The translations under genes were made by a program, and so were the position numbers. The notes beneath the pieces are model-generated. The model did no database searches, was not told the DNA's origin, and worked only from the letters and a program-made list of their open reading frames with translations. From contig CALXAT010000005.1 of the NCBI GenBank assembly GCA_944386365.1, forward strand, positions 1 through 64,000: a DNA stretch of 64,000 bases, given 5' to 3'. Of this stretch, positions 1 to 9,156 are shown piece after piece; the stretch's first letter is position 1, and the number at the start of each line of letters is the position of its first letter. This DNA comes from an uncultured Clostridia bacterium. Its GTDB lineage: Bacteria; Bacillota; Clostridia; TANB77; CAG-508.

Positions 1-3000
1 AATACAGCAAATCAAGATGATTTAACGAATTCAAATTATTTCTATAAAGGTGAACAAGATGATGATGACTTTGAAAAGTTAGTTCTTAAACAAATAACCG
101 GAAATTATCAAATACAACTAGAAAAAGTAGATAAAGATAATAATACGGTAAAATTATCAGGAGCAGAATTTAGTTATACATTACCAGGACAAAGTGGAAG
201 TAAAACAGGAACAACCACAAATGGAATATTAAATTTAGGAACAGTAGAGATAACAAATGTATCTACTACAGATACAATAACCATAACAGAAACAAAAGCA
301 CCAAATGGGTATAATAAATTAATAGATAGTTTAACAATAGAAGTAAAAAAAGGAACTTCTGATGGAAAGTATGTAGCAACAGATGCAAATATTGTAGCAG
401 GAAATACAGATTCAAATGCTAGTGTAAAACTAGAAAATAATGTTATAAAAGTAACCATACCAAATGAGAAAATAACCGGAAATTATCAAATACAATTAGA
501 AAAAGTAGATAAAGATGATAATACGGTAAAACTATCAGGAGCAGAATTTAGTTATACATTACCAGGACAAAGTGAAAGTAAAACAGGAACAACCACAAAT
601 GGAATATTAAATTTAGGAACAGTAGAGATAACAAATGTATCTACTACAGATACAATAACCATAACAGAAACAAAAGCACCAAATGGGTATAATAAATTAA
701 TAGATAGTTTAACAATAGAAGTAAAAAAAGGAACTTCTGATGGAAAGTATGTAGCAACAGATGCAAATATTGTAGCAGGAAATACAGATTCAAATGCTAG
801 TGTAAAACTAGAAAATAATGTTATAAAAGTAACCATACCAAATGAGAAAATAACCGGAAATTATCAAATACAATTAGAAAAAGTAGATAAAGATGATAAT
901 ACGGTAAAACTATCAGGAGCAGAATTTAGTTATACATTACCAGGACAAAGTGAAAGTAAAACAGGAACAACCACAAATGGAATATTAAATTTAGGAACAG
1001 TAGAGATAACAAATGTATCTACTACAGATACAATAACCATAACAGAAACAAAAGCACCAAATGGGTATAATAAATTAATAGATAGTTTAACAATAGAAGT
1101 AAAAAAAGGAACTTCTGATGGAAAGTATGTAGCAACAGATGCAAATATTGTAGCAGGAAATACAGATTCAAATGCTAGTGTAAAACTAGAAAATAATGTT
1201 ATAAAAGTAACCATACCAAATGAGAAAATAACCGGAAATTATCAAATACAATTAGAAAAAGTAGATAAAGATGATAATACGGTAAAACTATCAGGAGCAG
1301 AATTTAGTTATACATTACCAGGACAAAGTGAAAGTAAAACAGGAACAACCACAAATGGAATATTAAATTTAGGAACAGTAGAGATAACAAATGTATCTAC
1401 TACAGATACAATAACCATAACAGAAACAAAAGCACCAAATGGGTATAATAAATTAATAGATAGTTTAACAATAGAAGTAAAAAAAGGAACTTCTGATGGA
1501 AAGTATGTAGCAACAGATGCAAATATTGTAGCAGGAAATACAGATTCAAATGCTAGTGTAAAACTAGAAAATAATGTTATAAAAGTAACCATACCAAATG
1601 AGAAAATAACCGGAAACTATCAAATACAATTAGAAAAAGTAGATAAAGATGATAATACGGTGAAACTATCAGGAGCAGAATTTAGTTATACATTGCCAGA
1701 TCAAAGTGAAGCAAAAACGGGTGTGACAAATGAAAATGGTATATTAGATTTAGGAACGGTAGAAATAACCAATATCTCTAATAAGGATACAATAACCATA
1801 ACAGAAACAAAAGCACCAAATGGGTATAATAAATTAATAGATAGTTTAACAATAGAAGTTGAAAAAGAAATTTCTAATGGTAAATATGTGGTAACTGGCG
1901 CAAATATTACAGCAGGAGGAATTGGAGGAGCGACAGCAGCGATAAGAGATAATGTGATTACAATAACTATACCAAATGAGAAAAAAGAATTTGATTTAGC
2001 CTTAAGAAAATTTATCATTGCAGTTAGCGGTGACGATACAATAGAAAATGGGGATTATTTGAGAAATGAAGATGGCTCATATACAAGAGAACCAGAAGTA
2101 GATACAACATTTTTTAATACAGCGGTAAGTGGTATTTCTAAAGATGAAGATGGAAATACTATTGATATGGGAAGGCGAGAGACAACAACAGCAGATTATA
2201 ATCATACAAAAGAACCAGTAGCGGTGAGGGTAAATGATTATGTTGTATATATGATTAGAGTATATAATGAAGGAGAAGTAAATGGATATGCAGCAGAAAT
2301 TCAAGATCATTTACCACCATATTTAAATTTTGTAGATAATGAATTTAATGCACAATATGGATGGTCTGTATCAGAAAATGGAAGAACAGTAACAACAAGG
2401 TACTTAGAAAAGCATTTAATAAATGCTGCTGAGTTCAATAATAATGAATGGCTATTATCATATGTAGAAGTACCAATTATGTGTAGAGTATCAAGTAGTG
2501 CAATTGCAAATGAAAACATAACCAATATAGCAGATATCACAGAATATCAAGATGAAAATAGAGAACCAGCAGAAGATAGAGACTCAGAAGAAGATAATGT
2601 AGATATACCAGACGATGAAGATTTGCCAGGATACAAAAATGATGAAATAGATAAAGACTATGTGCCAGGACAAGAAGATGATGATGACTTTGAAAAAATA
2701 TATGTACAAGACTTTGATTTAGCTCTAAGAAAATTCATAAGTGAAGTAGATGGAACCCAATATAATAGAGCACCAAATGTAGATTTATCAGGATTAGAAA
2801 GTGGAACTACCGCTATTTATAATCATACAAAAGATCCAGTATTGGTAAAAAGAAATAGTGTGATAATCTATACAATTAGAGTATATAATGAAGGAGATAT
2901 TTCAGGATATGCTGAGGAAGTAACAGACTATCTACCAGAAGGATTAGAATTTTTACCAGAGCATGAAATTAACAAACAATATGAATGGCAAGTATCAGAA

Positions 3001-4563
3001 GATGGAAGAACAGTTACAACAGATTATTTATCAAGTGCAAAAGAAACGATAGATAGACAAAATGAAATACAAGCATTTGATGGACAAAGACTTGACTATA
3101 AAGAAGTAAAAATTGCATGTCAAGTAAAAGATAATGTAGAATCAAATGTAAAATTAACAAACTTAGCTGAAATCACAGAAGATAGTGATGAAGATAGGGA
3201 TTCAACTCCAGATAATGTAGATATACCAGATGATAAAGAATTACCTGGATATAAAGATGATGAAATAGATAAAGACTATGTGCCAGGACAAGAAGATGAT
3301 GATGACTTTGAAAAAGTATATGTACAAGATTTTGACTTAGCCTTAAGAAAATTCATCACAAAAGTAGATGATGATGAAGTAACAAATAGAATACCAGAAA
3401 TAAGCTATAATAGAGAAGAAAATCAAATTACATATAACCATACAAAAGACCCAGTAGAAGTTGTAACAGGAAATGTAGTGGAATATACTATCAGAGTATA
3501 TAATGAAGGAGATATAGCAGGATATGCGAAAGAAGTAGCAGATGATATACCAGATGGATTAAGATTCTTACCAGAAAATGCAACCAATACAGAATATAGA
3601 TGGGTAATGTATGATGCAGAAGGAAATGAAACAGACAATGCAGAAGAGGCAGTAGAAATTAGAACAGATTACTTATCAAAAGAGCAAGAAAAAACAGCAG
3701 GAGAAAATCTATTACAAGCCTTTAATAGAGATGAAGCAATAGGAGAAGGAAATCCAGACTATAGAGACTTAAAAGTAGCATTTGAAGTAGTAGAACCAAA
3801 TGAATCAGATAGAATCATAGTAAACGCAGCACAAATCACGGATGATAGTGATGAAGAAGGAAATCCAGTAGAAGATAAAGACTCAACACCAGATGAATGG
3901 AATGAAGGAGAAGATGACCAAGATAGAGAATATATCAAACTAACATATTTTGATTTAGCATTAAGAAAATGGGTAACAGAGGCAATCGTAATAGAAGATG
4001 GAAAAGAGACAGTAACACAAACAGGACATACAGCAGAGATGGATCCAGAGCCAGTGGTAAAAGTAGAGTTATACAGAAAAGATTTAAATAAAGTAACAGT
4101 AAAATTCAGATATTCAATAAGGATAACGAATGAGGGAGATATAGCAGGATATGCAAAAGAGATAACAGATTATGTACCAGAAGGATTAAGATTTGTAGCA
4201 GAAGATAATCCAGGATGGACAGATGAAGGAAACAATGTTATATCAACGAGGTTATTAGAGAATACATTGTTACAACCAGGAGAGTCAGCAGAAGTAGAAG
4301 TGGTATTAACATGGATAAATGGAGAAGACAACATGGGACAAAAGACAAATATAGCAGAGATATCAGAAGACTATAATGATAAAGGCGTACCAGATAGAGA
4401 TTCAACACCAGACAACCAAAAACCAGGAGAAGATGATATAGATGATGCACCAGTATTGTTATCAATCGAGACAGGACAAGTAAGAATATATTTCACATTA
4501 GGATTCACAATATTAATAACATTGGCAGGAGGAGTAATCTTAATTAAGAGATTTGTGTTATAA
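1..4563 (+). CDS. Large repeat-containing surface protein, 5' end outside the window
   Basis: The frame is open from base 1, so the gene starts upstream and at least 1520 residues are seen. The order is an acidic linker, five tandem SpaA/prealbumin-like units of about 126 residues (each with a TITETKAPNGYNK core typical of Cna-B-type folds), then four longer modules that each open with FDLALRKF/W and carry N-H-T-K-[DE]-P-V and [VI]-x-NEGD/E-x-x-GYA motifs, resembling DUF11-type isopeptide modules. Acidic linkers rich in DDDDFEK and DIPDD separate them. The C terminus has one hydrophobic segment followed by KRFVL, with no LPxTG; the sequence just before it is LLSIETG. The role is inferred to be a cell-surface stalk or adhesin. 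The first ATG in frame (1660) lies inside the repeats and is not a real start. Confidence 0.85.
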   Translation, partial: NTANQDDLTNSNYFYKGEQDDDDFEKLVLKQITGNYQIQLEKVDKDNNTVKLSGAEFSYTLPGQSGSKTGTTTNGILNLGTVEITNVSTTDTITITETKAPNGYNKLIDSLTIEVKKGTSDGKYVATDANIVAGNTDSNASVKLENNVIKVTIPNEKITGNYQIQLEKVDKDDNTVKLSGAEFSYTLPGQSESKTGTTTNGILNLGTVEITNVSTTDTITITETKAPNGYNKLIDSLTIEVKKGTSDGKYVATDANIVAGNTDSNASVKLENNVIKVTIPNEKITGNYQIQLEKVDKDDNTVKLSGAEFSYTLPGQSESKTGTTTNGILNLGTVEITNVSTTDTITITETKAPNGYNKLIDSLTIEVKKGTSDGKYVATDANIVAGNTDSNASVKLENNVIKVTIPNEKITGNYQIQLEKVDKDDNTVKLSGAEFSYTLPGQSESKTGTTTNGILNLGTVEITNVSTTDTITITETKAPNGYNKLIDSLTIEVKKGTSDGKYVATDANIVAGNTDSNASVKLENNVIKVTIPNEKITGNYQIQLEKVDKDDNTVKLSGAEFSYTLPDQSEAKTGVTNENGILDLGTVEITNISNKDTITITETKAPNGYNKLIDSLTIEVEKEISNGKYVVTGANITAGGIGGATAAIRDNVITITIPNEKKEFDLALRKFIIAVSGDDTIENGDYLRNEDGSYTREPEVDTTFFNTAVSGISKDEDGNTIDMGRRETTTADYNHTKEPVAVRVNDYVVYMIRVYNEGEVNGYAAEIQDHLPPYLNFVDNEFNAQYGWSVSENGRTVTTRYLEKHLINAAEFNNNEWLLSYVEVPIMCRVSSSAIANENITNIADITEYQDENREPAEDRDSEEDNVDIPDDEDLPGYKNDEIDKDYVPGQEDDDDFEKIYVQDFDLALRKFISEVDGTQYNRAPNVDLSGLESGTTAIYNHTKDPVLVKRNSVIIYTIRVYNEGDISGYAEEVTDYLPEGLEFLPEHEINKQYEWQVSEDGRTVTTDYLSSAKETIDRQNEIQAFDGQRLDYKEVKIACQVKDNVESNVKLTNLAEITEDSDEDRDSTPDNVDIPDDKELPGYKDDEIDKDYVPGQEDDDDFEKVYVQDFDLALRKFITKVDDDEVTNRIPEISYNREENQITYNHTKDPVEVVTGNVVEYTIRVYNEGDIAGYAKEVADDIPDGLRFLPENATNTEYRWVMYDAEGNETDNAEEAVEIRTDYLSKEQEKTAGENLLQAFNRDEAIGEGNPDYRDLKVAFEVVEPNESDRIIVNAAQITDDSDEEGNPVEDKDSTPDEWNEGEDDQDREYIKLTYFDLALRKWVTEAIVIEDGKETVTQTGHTAEMDPEPVVKVELYRKDLNKVTVKFRYSIRITNEGDIAGYAKEITDYVPEGLRFVAEDNPGWTDEGNNVISTRLLENTLLQPGESAEVEVVLTWINGEDNMGQKTNIAEISEDYNDKGVPDRDSTPDNQKPGEDDIDDAPVLLSIETGQVRIYFTLGFTILITLAGGVILIKRFVL
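94..1985 (+). repeat. Five tandem 378-bp repeats inside the surface-protein gene
   Basis: Unit starts at 94, 472, 850, 1228 and 1606 are marked by ataaccggaaaytatcaaat. Units 2 to 4 look nearly identical at nucleotide level. Unit 1 differs by a few bases (GSK for ESK, DN for DD). Unit 5 is clearly diverged in its second half and leads into the FDLALRKF modules. The period is exactly 126 codons, so unit gain or loss stays in frame. Near-identity suggests recent homogenisation or expansion by recombination. Confidence 0.95.
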
Positions 4564-4591
4564 TTGCTAAAAAATAAAAGGGGAAAATAGT

Positions 4592-4623
4592 AAAATAGGA
4601 CAATAAAATGTCCTATTTTATTT
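4592..4623 (+). terminator. Intrinsic terminator after the surface protein
   Basis: An 11-bp perfect stem (4592-4602 with 4609-4619) encloses a six-base loop, followed by a short T-rich run. It separates the surface-protein gene from the next promoter region. Confidence 0.75.
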
Positions 4624-4694
4624 AGCTATTATCCTTTACAATTAATTTTTGGTATGGTATAATTTTCCATGAAAGAGCTAGAGAGGTGAAAAAT

Positions 4695-5630
4695 ATGAAT
4701 CAAATTCTATCTACAAGTAATACAACAACAAGCAAAAAAAAGGTAAGAAAAAATAGTGGGCCAGCAGATATAAAAACAGTAGTTAGGGTATTTGCAATTG
4801 TAATGATTATATTTGGCATTTTTATGATAGGAACAGGATCATATGCTATTTTTAAAGATAATGAAAGTAAAAATTCAGAAGTTACTAAACCAGTTATTAC
4901 AGAAGCACTTAATGAAGATAGTACAGCAGTTATACTAACAATAACACATGATAAAGAAATAGATAGAATAGAATATAGTTGGAATGATGGTGAAGTACAA
5001 ACAATAACAGGTAATGGAAGAAAATATATAGAACAAGAAATAGAAATTCCAGGTGGCACAAATACATTACATGTAAGAGCAGTAGATGTGCAAGGACAAG
5101 AAATTTCTACAGATAAAGAATACACAGCAGAAGAAATCATACATTTATCTATTTCTGGAAGTAAATTAAAAATAACAGCAGAAAATGAAACAGAAATCTC
5201 ATATATGACATATAGATGGGATGATGAGGAAGAACAAAGAATAGATATTAATGCAACAACAGTAGATCAAGAAATTGATATACCGATGGGAGAACATAAT
5301 TTAACTGTCATTTTAGTAGATGTAAATAATCAAACAATAACAAAAGAACAAAAAGTAAAAGGGGTTACAAAACCAACAATAGAAGTAAGATTAGATGAAG
5401 CTAAAGAAAATTATTTAATTACTATCACAGATGAAACGGGATTAGAAAAAGTAGATTTCGTTATTAGAGGAGAGGAAAAAACAGTTAACGTTGAAGACGG
5501 AAAAACAGAATTAAAATATAGAGTAAAATTAAATGATAATGATGAAAATAGACTAGAAGTAACTGCATATAATGTAGATGGAGTTGCTTCAGATACAGTA
5601 AAAAGAGCAGCTAATAAAACGAGTAATTAA
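4695..5630 (+). CDS. Membrane-anchored protein with Ig-like repeats
   Basis: About 311 residues with one N-terminal membrane segment (about residues 28-50) after a short Lys/Ser-rich cytoplasmic tail. The rest is extracytoplasmic, with three similar beta-rich repeats of about 85 residues built around I-x-Y-x-W-[ND]-D-x-E and VRAVDVQGQ/VILVDVNNQ strands, which resembles bacterial Ig-like folds. The ATG at 4695 is preferred over the GTG at 4686, because GAGAGGTG (4681-4688) is the ribosome binding site and overlaps that GTG. It follows the surface-protein gene and may belong to the same envelope function. No specific family is recognised. Confidence 0.75.
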   Translation: MNQILSTSNTTTSKKKVRKNSGPADIKTVVRVFAIVMIIFGIFMIGTGSYAIFKDNESKNSEVTKPVITEALNEDSTAVILTITHDKEIDRIEYSWNDGEVQTITGNGRKYIEQEIEIPGGTNTLHVRAVDVQGQEISTDKEYTAEEIIHLSISGSKLKITAENETEISYMTYRWDDEEEQRIDINATTVDQEIDIPMGEHNLTVILVDVNNQTITKEQKVKGVTKPTIEVRLDEAKENYLITITDETGLEKVDFVIRGEEKTVNVEDGKTELKYRVKLNDNDENRLEVTAYNVDGVASDTVKRAANKTSN

Positions 5631-5648
5631 AAAATAAAAATGTTAAAG

Positions 5649-5677
5649 TTTCCCTACATATATATTATGTAGGGAAA
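5649..5677 (+). other. Perfect 12-bp hairpin without T run
   Basis: The arms 5649-5660 and 5666-5677 are perfect complements with a five-base loop. No T tract follows on the plus strand, and the start of the next gene is 17 bases downstream with its GGGG ribosome binding site in between. It may be an mRNA-stabilising or translation-modulating hairpin, or a weak terminator. Confidence 0.5.
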
Positions 5678-5694
5678 TAGATTAAGGGGAAAAA

Positions 5695-6483
5695 ATGGAT
5701 AATACTTTTTTTCATCTATTAACCTATTTTGTTATTTATTCATTTTTAGGATGGGTTTTAGAAAGTATAGTAAGGACAATTTGTGAAAGAAAATTAATTA
5801 ATACGGGATTCCTTATAGGACCATTTTGTCCAATATATGGATTTGGTGCGATTATCATGCTATTATTTTTAAGTGAATTTGAAAACAATGTAATACTTTT
5901 GTTTTTAATTTCACTAATAGCATTAACTTTATGGGAATATATTGTAGGTGTATTTTTAGAAAAATTATTTAAAACAAAGTATTGGGATTATTCTGATCAC
6001 AAATTCAATTATAAAGGAAGAATTTGTTTAACAAATTCTTTAGCTTGGGGCGTATTAGGTGTTTTATTTATAAGATATATACATCCATTTATAGTAAAAA
6101 TATTAGAATATGTGGATTTTAAGTATATATCGATTGCAGCAACGATAATAGCGCTTATATTATTAATTGATGCAATTATCAGTACAGTAAAAATTAAAAA
6201 TATACAATCAACATTACAGAAAATAGAAGCATTAAATGAACAAATTAAAGAAAAATTATTAGAAATAACAGAAAAAGAGAAAATATCAGCCAATGATAAC
6301 ATACAAAATTTAGTATATAAACTAAAAGAAAGAAGAAATAAAATTTTAAAAAGGCTATATAGAAGAACATATAGATTAAAGAAAGCTTTTCCAGCAATTG
6401 ATACGAAAGAATTTACAGAAATTCTTAATAAAAAGATAGAATTTAAACATAAAAAAGTAGAAAAAGAAAAAAAGGGTGAATAA
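5695..6483 (+). CDS. CmpB-like putative ABC-transporter type IV membrane protein
   Basis: 262 residues. The N-terminal 170 residues hold about five hydrophobic segments and the signature of the PF06541 family (SFLGWVLES near the start, GFLIGPFCPIYGFG, then WDYSDHKFNYKGRICL). The C-terminal 90 residues are basic and coiled-coil-like, giving a charged cytoplasmic tail. The family is called a putative ABC transporter component, but its transport role is not established. The stop is separated by one base from the next start at 6485, so the two are likely co-translated. Confidence 0.8.
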   Translation: MDNTFFHLLTYFVIYSFLGWVLESIVRTICERKLINTGFLIGPFCPIYGFGAIIMLLFLSEFENNVILLFLISLIALTLWEYIVGVFLEKLFKTKYWDYSDHKFNYKGRICLTNSLAWGVLGVLFIRYIHPFIVKILEYVDFKYISIAATIIALILLIDAIISTVKIKNIQSTLQKIEALNEQIKEKLLEITEKEKISANDNIQNLVYKLKERRNKILKRLYRRTYRLKKAFPAIDTKEFTEILNKKIEFKHKKVEKEKKGE

Positions 6484-6484
6484 T

Positions 6485-7408
6485 ATGGTTCAAGAAATTT
6501 ATATTATTGATGATGATGACTCATCTATTGTTATATTTAGAGAATTATTTAAAGAAGATAATGAATACAAATTTATTAGTGTAAAATCAGAGCAAATTGA
6601 TATCGCATTAAAAAACATACCATCATTAATTATTATCAATGAAGATGCCATAGATAGAGATGTGGTAGGACTTTGTAAGCAAATAAGACGAGATGAGGAT
6701 AATACAATAACACCCGTAATTGTTGTATCTTCTAATGGCGATAAAGATCATAGGATGAAAATATTAAAAGAATCCATAGAATATTACATAAAAAAACCTG
6801 TAGATGAAGAGTATCTATATTATACAGTAAAAAATTTAAATAGATTACTGGCAAACAATAGAAGGGTAAGTCCGCTTACAGGATTACCAGGAAATGTTCA
6901 AATACATGCAGAATTAAAGAAAAGGTTATCTAGAAAGGAACCATTTTCCGTATTGTATTTAGATTTAGATAATTTTAAAGCATATAATGATGTATATGGA
7001 TTTGTCAAAGGGGATCAAATAATAGAATTTACAGCAGAAACAATATTAAACAGTGTACATAATAGCCTTCAAGAAGATGCATTTGTTGGACATATTGGAG
7101 GGGATGATTTTGTAGCAATATTGCCATCAACAAATTGTGAAAAAATATGTCAAACAATATTAGCTGTTTTTGATAGTAATGTAAAAAAATTCTTTACAGA
7201 AAGAGATATAGAAAAAGGATATATAGAGGTTGAAAATAGAAAAGGAATTATAGAACAATTTCCATTAACTTCTTTATCGATAGGTGTTGTTGTTGTTGAT
7301 CCAGGTAGATTTAGCAATATACTTGAAATAGGAGAAATTGGTGCACAAGTTAAACATGCTGCTAAATCTGTAATGGGAAGTAGTTATGCAGTTGATAGAA
7401 GAAGGTAA
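6485..7408 (+). CDS. Pseudo-receiver plus GGDEF diguanylate cyclase
   Basis: About 307 residues. Residues 1-125 form a CheY-like receiver: the acidic patch IIDDDDSS and the late Lys-Pro (IKKPVD) are present, but the usual phospho-acceptor Asp after the third beta strand is Asn (LIIINED, about residue 51). Residues 140-305 form a GGDEF domain with LTGLPG, LDLDNFKAYND and GGDDF (about residue 205), so the catalytic signature is kept. The upstream inhibitory RxxD site reads LQED, so product inhibition may be lost. The ATG at 6485 is used because AAAGGGTG lies just upstream; the GTG at 6476 is part of that site. It probably makes cyclic di-GMP under a non-phosphorylation input. Confidence 0.85.
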   Translation: MVQEIYIIDDDDSSIVIFRELFKEDNEYKFISVKSEQIDIALKNIPSLIIINEDAIDRDVVGLCKQIRRDEDNTITPVIVVSSNGDKDHRMKILKESIEYYIKKPVDEEYLYYTVKNLNRLLANNRRVSPLTGLPGNVQIHAELKKRLSRKEPFSVLYLDLDNFKAYNDVYGFVKGDQIIEFTAETILNSVHNSLQEDAFVGHIGGDDFVAILPSTNCEKICQTILAVFDSNVKKFFTERDIEKGYIEVENRKGIIEQFPLTSLSIGVVVVDPGRFSNILEIGEIGAQVKHAAKSVMGSSYAVDRRR

Positions 7409-7420
7409 AATGATAAATAG

Positions 7421-7449
7421 AAACTTGAGTTTTATACTCAAGTTTTTTT
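7421..7449 (+). terminator. Intrinsic terminator after the GGDEF gene
   Basis: A 10-bp perfect stem (7421-7430 with 7436-7445), a five-base loop and a run of T residues. It ends the 5695-7408 transcription unit. Confidence 0.85.
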
Positions 7450-7516
7450 GTGTTCTAAAATAGAAAAAAATAAATAAACTAGATATAAATTATATAAATA
7501 TATTTAGGAGTTTATT

Positions 7517-8246
7517 ATGAAAAAAAATAGAATAAAGAGAATTACTTTTATAACCATGCTGATTGTTGTAAGTATAGTGTATGCCAATTCTGAAAAAACA
7601 AATAGAAATATAGGAGATGCTGTACAGGTAACATCACTACCTATTTCAGGAAAGGTGGTTATATTAGATGCTGGTCATGGGACACCAGATGAACGGGGCT
7701 GAAAGTAAAAATGGAACAACTGAAGCAGAAATTAATTTAAAAATTGTATTAAAATTACAGCAATTATTAGAACAGTCTGGATGTACAGTGATACTGACTA
7801 GATCAGATGAAAATGCAATTTATGATTTAGATGCTAAGACATTAAAACAGAAAAAAATTTCAGATATTCATAATAGAGTAAAAATTGGAAATGAATCTGC
7901 AGCAGATATATTTGTATCCATTCATTTAAATAAAATTAATGAGCAACAATATTATGGTTGGCAGACATTTTATAATTCTAACAATGAACAAAGTAAAGTA
8001 CTGGCTGAGCAAATACAAGTGAATTTAAATGAATCGATTCAAAAAGAAAATCACAGAATTGCCATGAAGTTAAATAGTGTATATATTATGAAATACGTAG
8101 AAATACCTATATCCATTGTAGAATGTGGTTTCCTTTCAAATCCACAAGAAGAAGAGGAATTATTGCAAGATAGTTATCAAGACAAGTTGGCATGGGGCAT
8201 TTATAATGGAATAATTAGCTATTTTTCAGAATTACAAGAAAAATAA
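7517..8246 (+). CDS. cwlD: CwlD-type N-acetylmuramoyl-L-alanine amidase, split by a +1 frame change at CGG
   Basis: Two reading frames join into one 242-residue protein if the C of the in-frame CGG at 7694-7696 is skipped. The product has an N-terminal membrane or signal segment, then an Amidase_3 domain: SLPISGKVVILDAGHG with the zinc His, NGTTEAEINL with the zinc Glu, SIHLN with the second zinc His, and IVECGFLSNP with the catalytic Glu. The layout matches CwlD of Bacillus, including the conserved PDxGA segment across the junction. CwlD cleaves peptides from muramic acid so that PdaA can form delta-lactam in spore cortex; a pdaA gene lies at 53858. Without the frame change translation stops after 61 residues at a TGA. 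It could be a real pseudogene, but the rest is undamaged. Confidence 0.85.
7694..7697 (+). other. CGG +1 recoding site in cwlD (CGG G)
   Basis: Context is GAA CGG GGC TGA in the zero frame. Skipping C7694 gives GAA GGG GCT GAA, which is Glu-Gly-Ala-Glu and continues the amidase. Glycine fits the PDxGA motif of the family. Confidence 0.7.
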
Positions 8247-8324
8247 GGAATATAAAATTTATGTAATAAAAGAAAATAAGGTACATATATATTAAATATC
8301 TTGGTAATCCATAGGAGGCAATAT

Positions 8325-9095
8325 ATGTTTATCATATTTCATAAACAAAAAATATATACATATTTTATATCCCTTATAACGGTTATATTACTATTTTGCA
8401 TGGCAGGAACATTAACAAATGGTAAAGAAACAATTGAAACTTCTTCTACAAATGAGAGACTATTACCAATATATAATGTGAAAACAAATGATAAAAAAGT
8501 TGCATTAACAATGAATTGCGCATGGAATGCAGATGATGTGGATGTCATATTAAAAATATTAGAGGAAAACAATATCAGGATAACATTTTTCATGGTAGGA
8601 GATTGGATAGATAAATATCCAGAAGCGACAAAGAAAATATATAATGCAGGACATGAAATTGGAACACATAGTAATACACATCCTCATGTAAAGAATTTAA
8701 GCTATGAAGAGAATATAAAGGAAATAGAAGAAAGCAATGACAAGATTGAAAAGATTACAGGAAGCAGAACCAATTTATATAGAACGCCTTATGGAGAATA
8801 TAATGAGACGGTCATAAAAGCAGCACAAGATAAAGGATATTATACGATACAATGGAGTTTGGATACATTAGATTATACAGGGATAAATGGAGATAAAATG
8901 TGGAATCGAATAAAAGATAAAATCAGTCCAGGCGATATTATATTAATGCATAATGGAACAGAGCATACAGCAGATAGTTTAGATATGCTATTAAAAAACA
9001 TACAGAAAAAAGGATTACAAATAGTAAAAATCTCAGAGTTAATATATAAGGATAACTATACAATAGATGTAAATGGTACACAAAATCAAAATTAA
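8325..9095 (+). CDS. Polysaccharide deacetylase, PdaB-like (NodB homology domain)
   Basis: About 256 residues: an N-terminal membrane segment (residues 8-27) followed by a NodB domain with ITFFMVGDWIDKYP, GHEIGTHSNTHPH (metal-binding His pair), YRTPYGEYN, QWSLDTLDY and ILMHNGT. The first motif, TFDDG in canonical enzymes, reads TMNCAWNADD, so the usual catalytic Asp is replaced by Asn. I chose ATG 8325 because of AGGAGG at 8313-8318; the TTG at 8301 lies upstream of that site. It follows cwlD and is likely a spore-wall or cell-wall sugar deacetylase, or an inactive relative. It has a single membrane anchor and no lipobox. Confidence 0.8.
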   Translation: MFIIFHKQKIYTYFISLITVILLFCMAGTLTNGKETIETSSTNERLLPIYNVKTNDKKVALTMNCAWNADDVDVILKILEENNIRITFFMVGDWIDKYPEATKKIYNAGHEIGTHSNTHPHVKNLSYEENIKEIEESNDKIEKITGSRTNLYRTPYGEYNETVIKAAQDKGYYTIQWSLDTLDYTGINGDKMWNRIKDKISPGDIILMHNGTEHTADSLDMLLKNIQKKGLQIVKISELIYKDNYTIDVNGTQNQN

Positions 9096-9156
9096 TGTGT
9101 ATAAAAATGGAAATATTGGAAAAACTGAATATAGATTTTTGGGGAGATATATATAA

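Noticed and set aside
94..1985. CRISPR-like or satellite array
   Set aside because: The 378-bp units are in-frame coding repeats of a surface protein, without spacers.
174..2018. Antisense open frames across the surface-protein repeats (for example 174-458, 552-836, 1701-2018 on the minus strand)
   Set aside because: They are mirror frames of the repeat, hydrophobic by codon complementarity, and lack ribosome binding sites.
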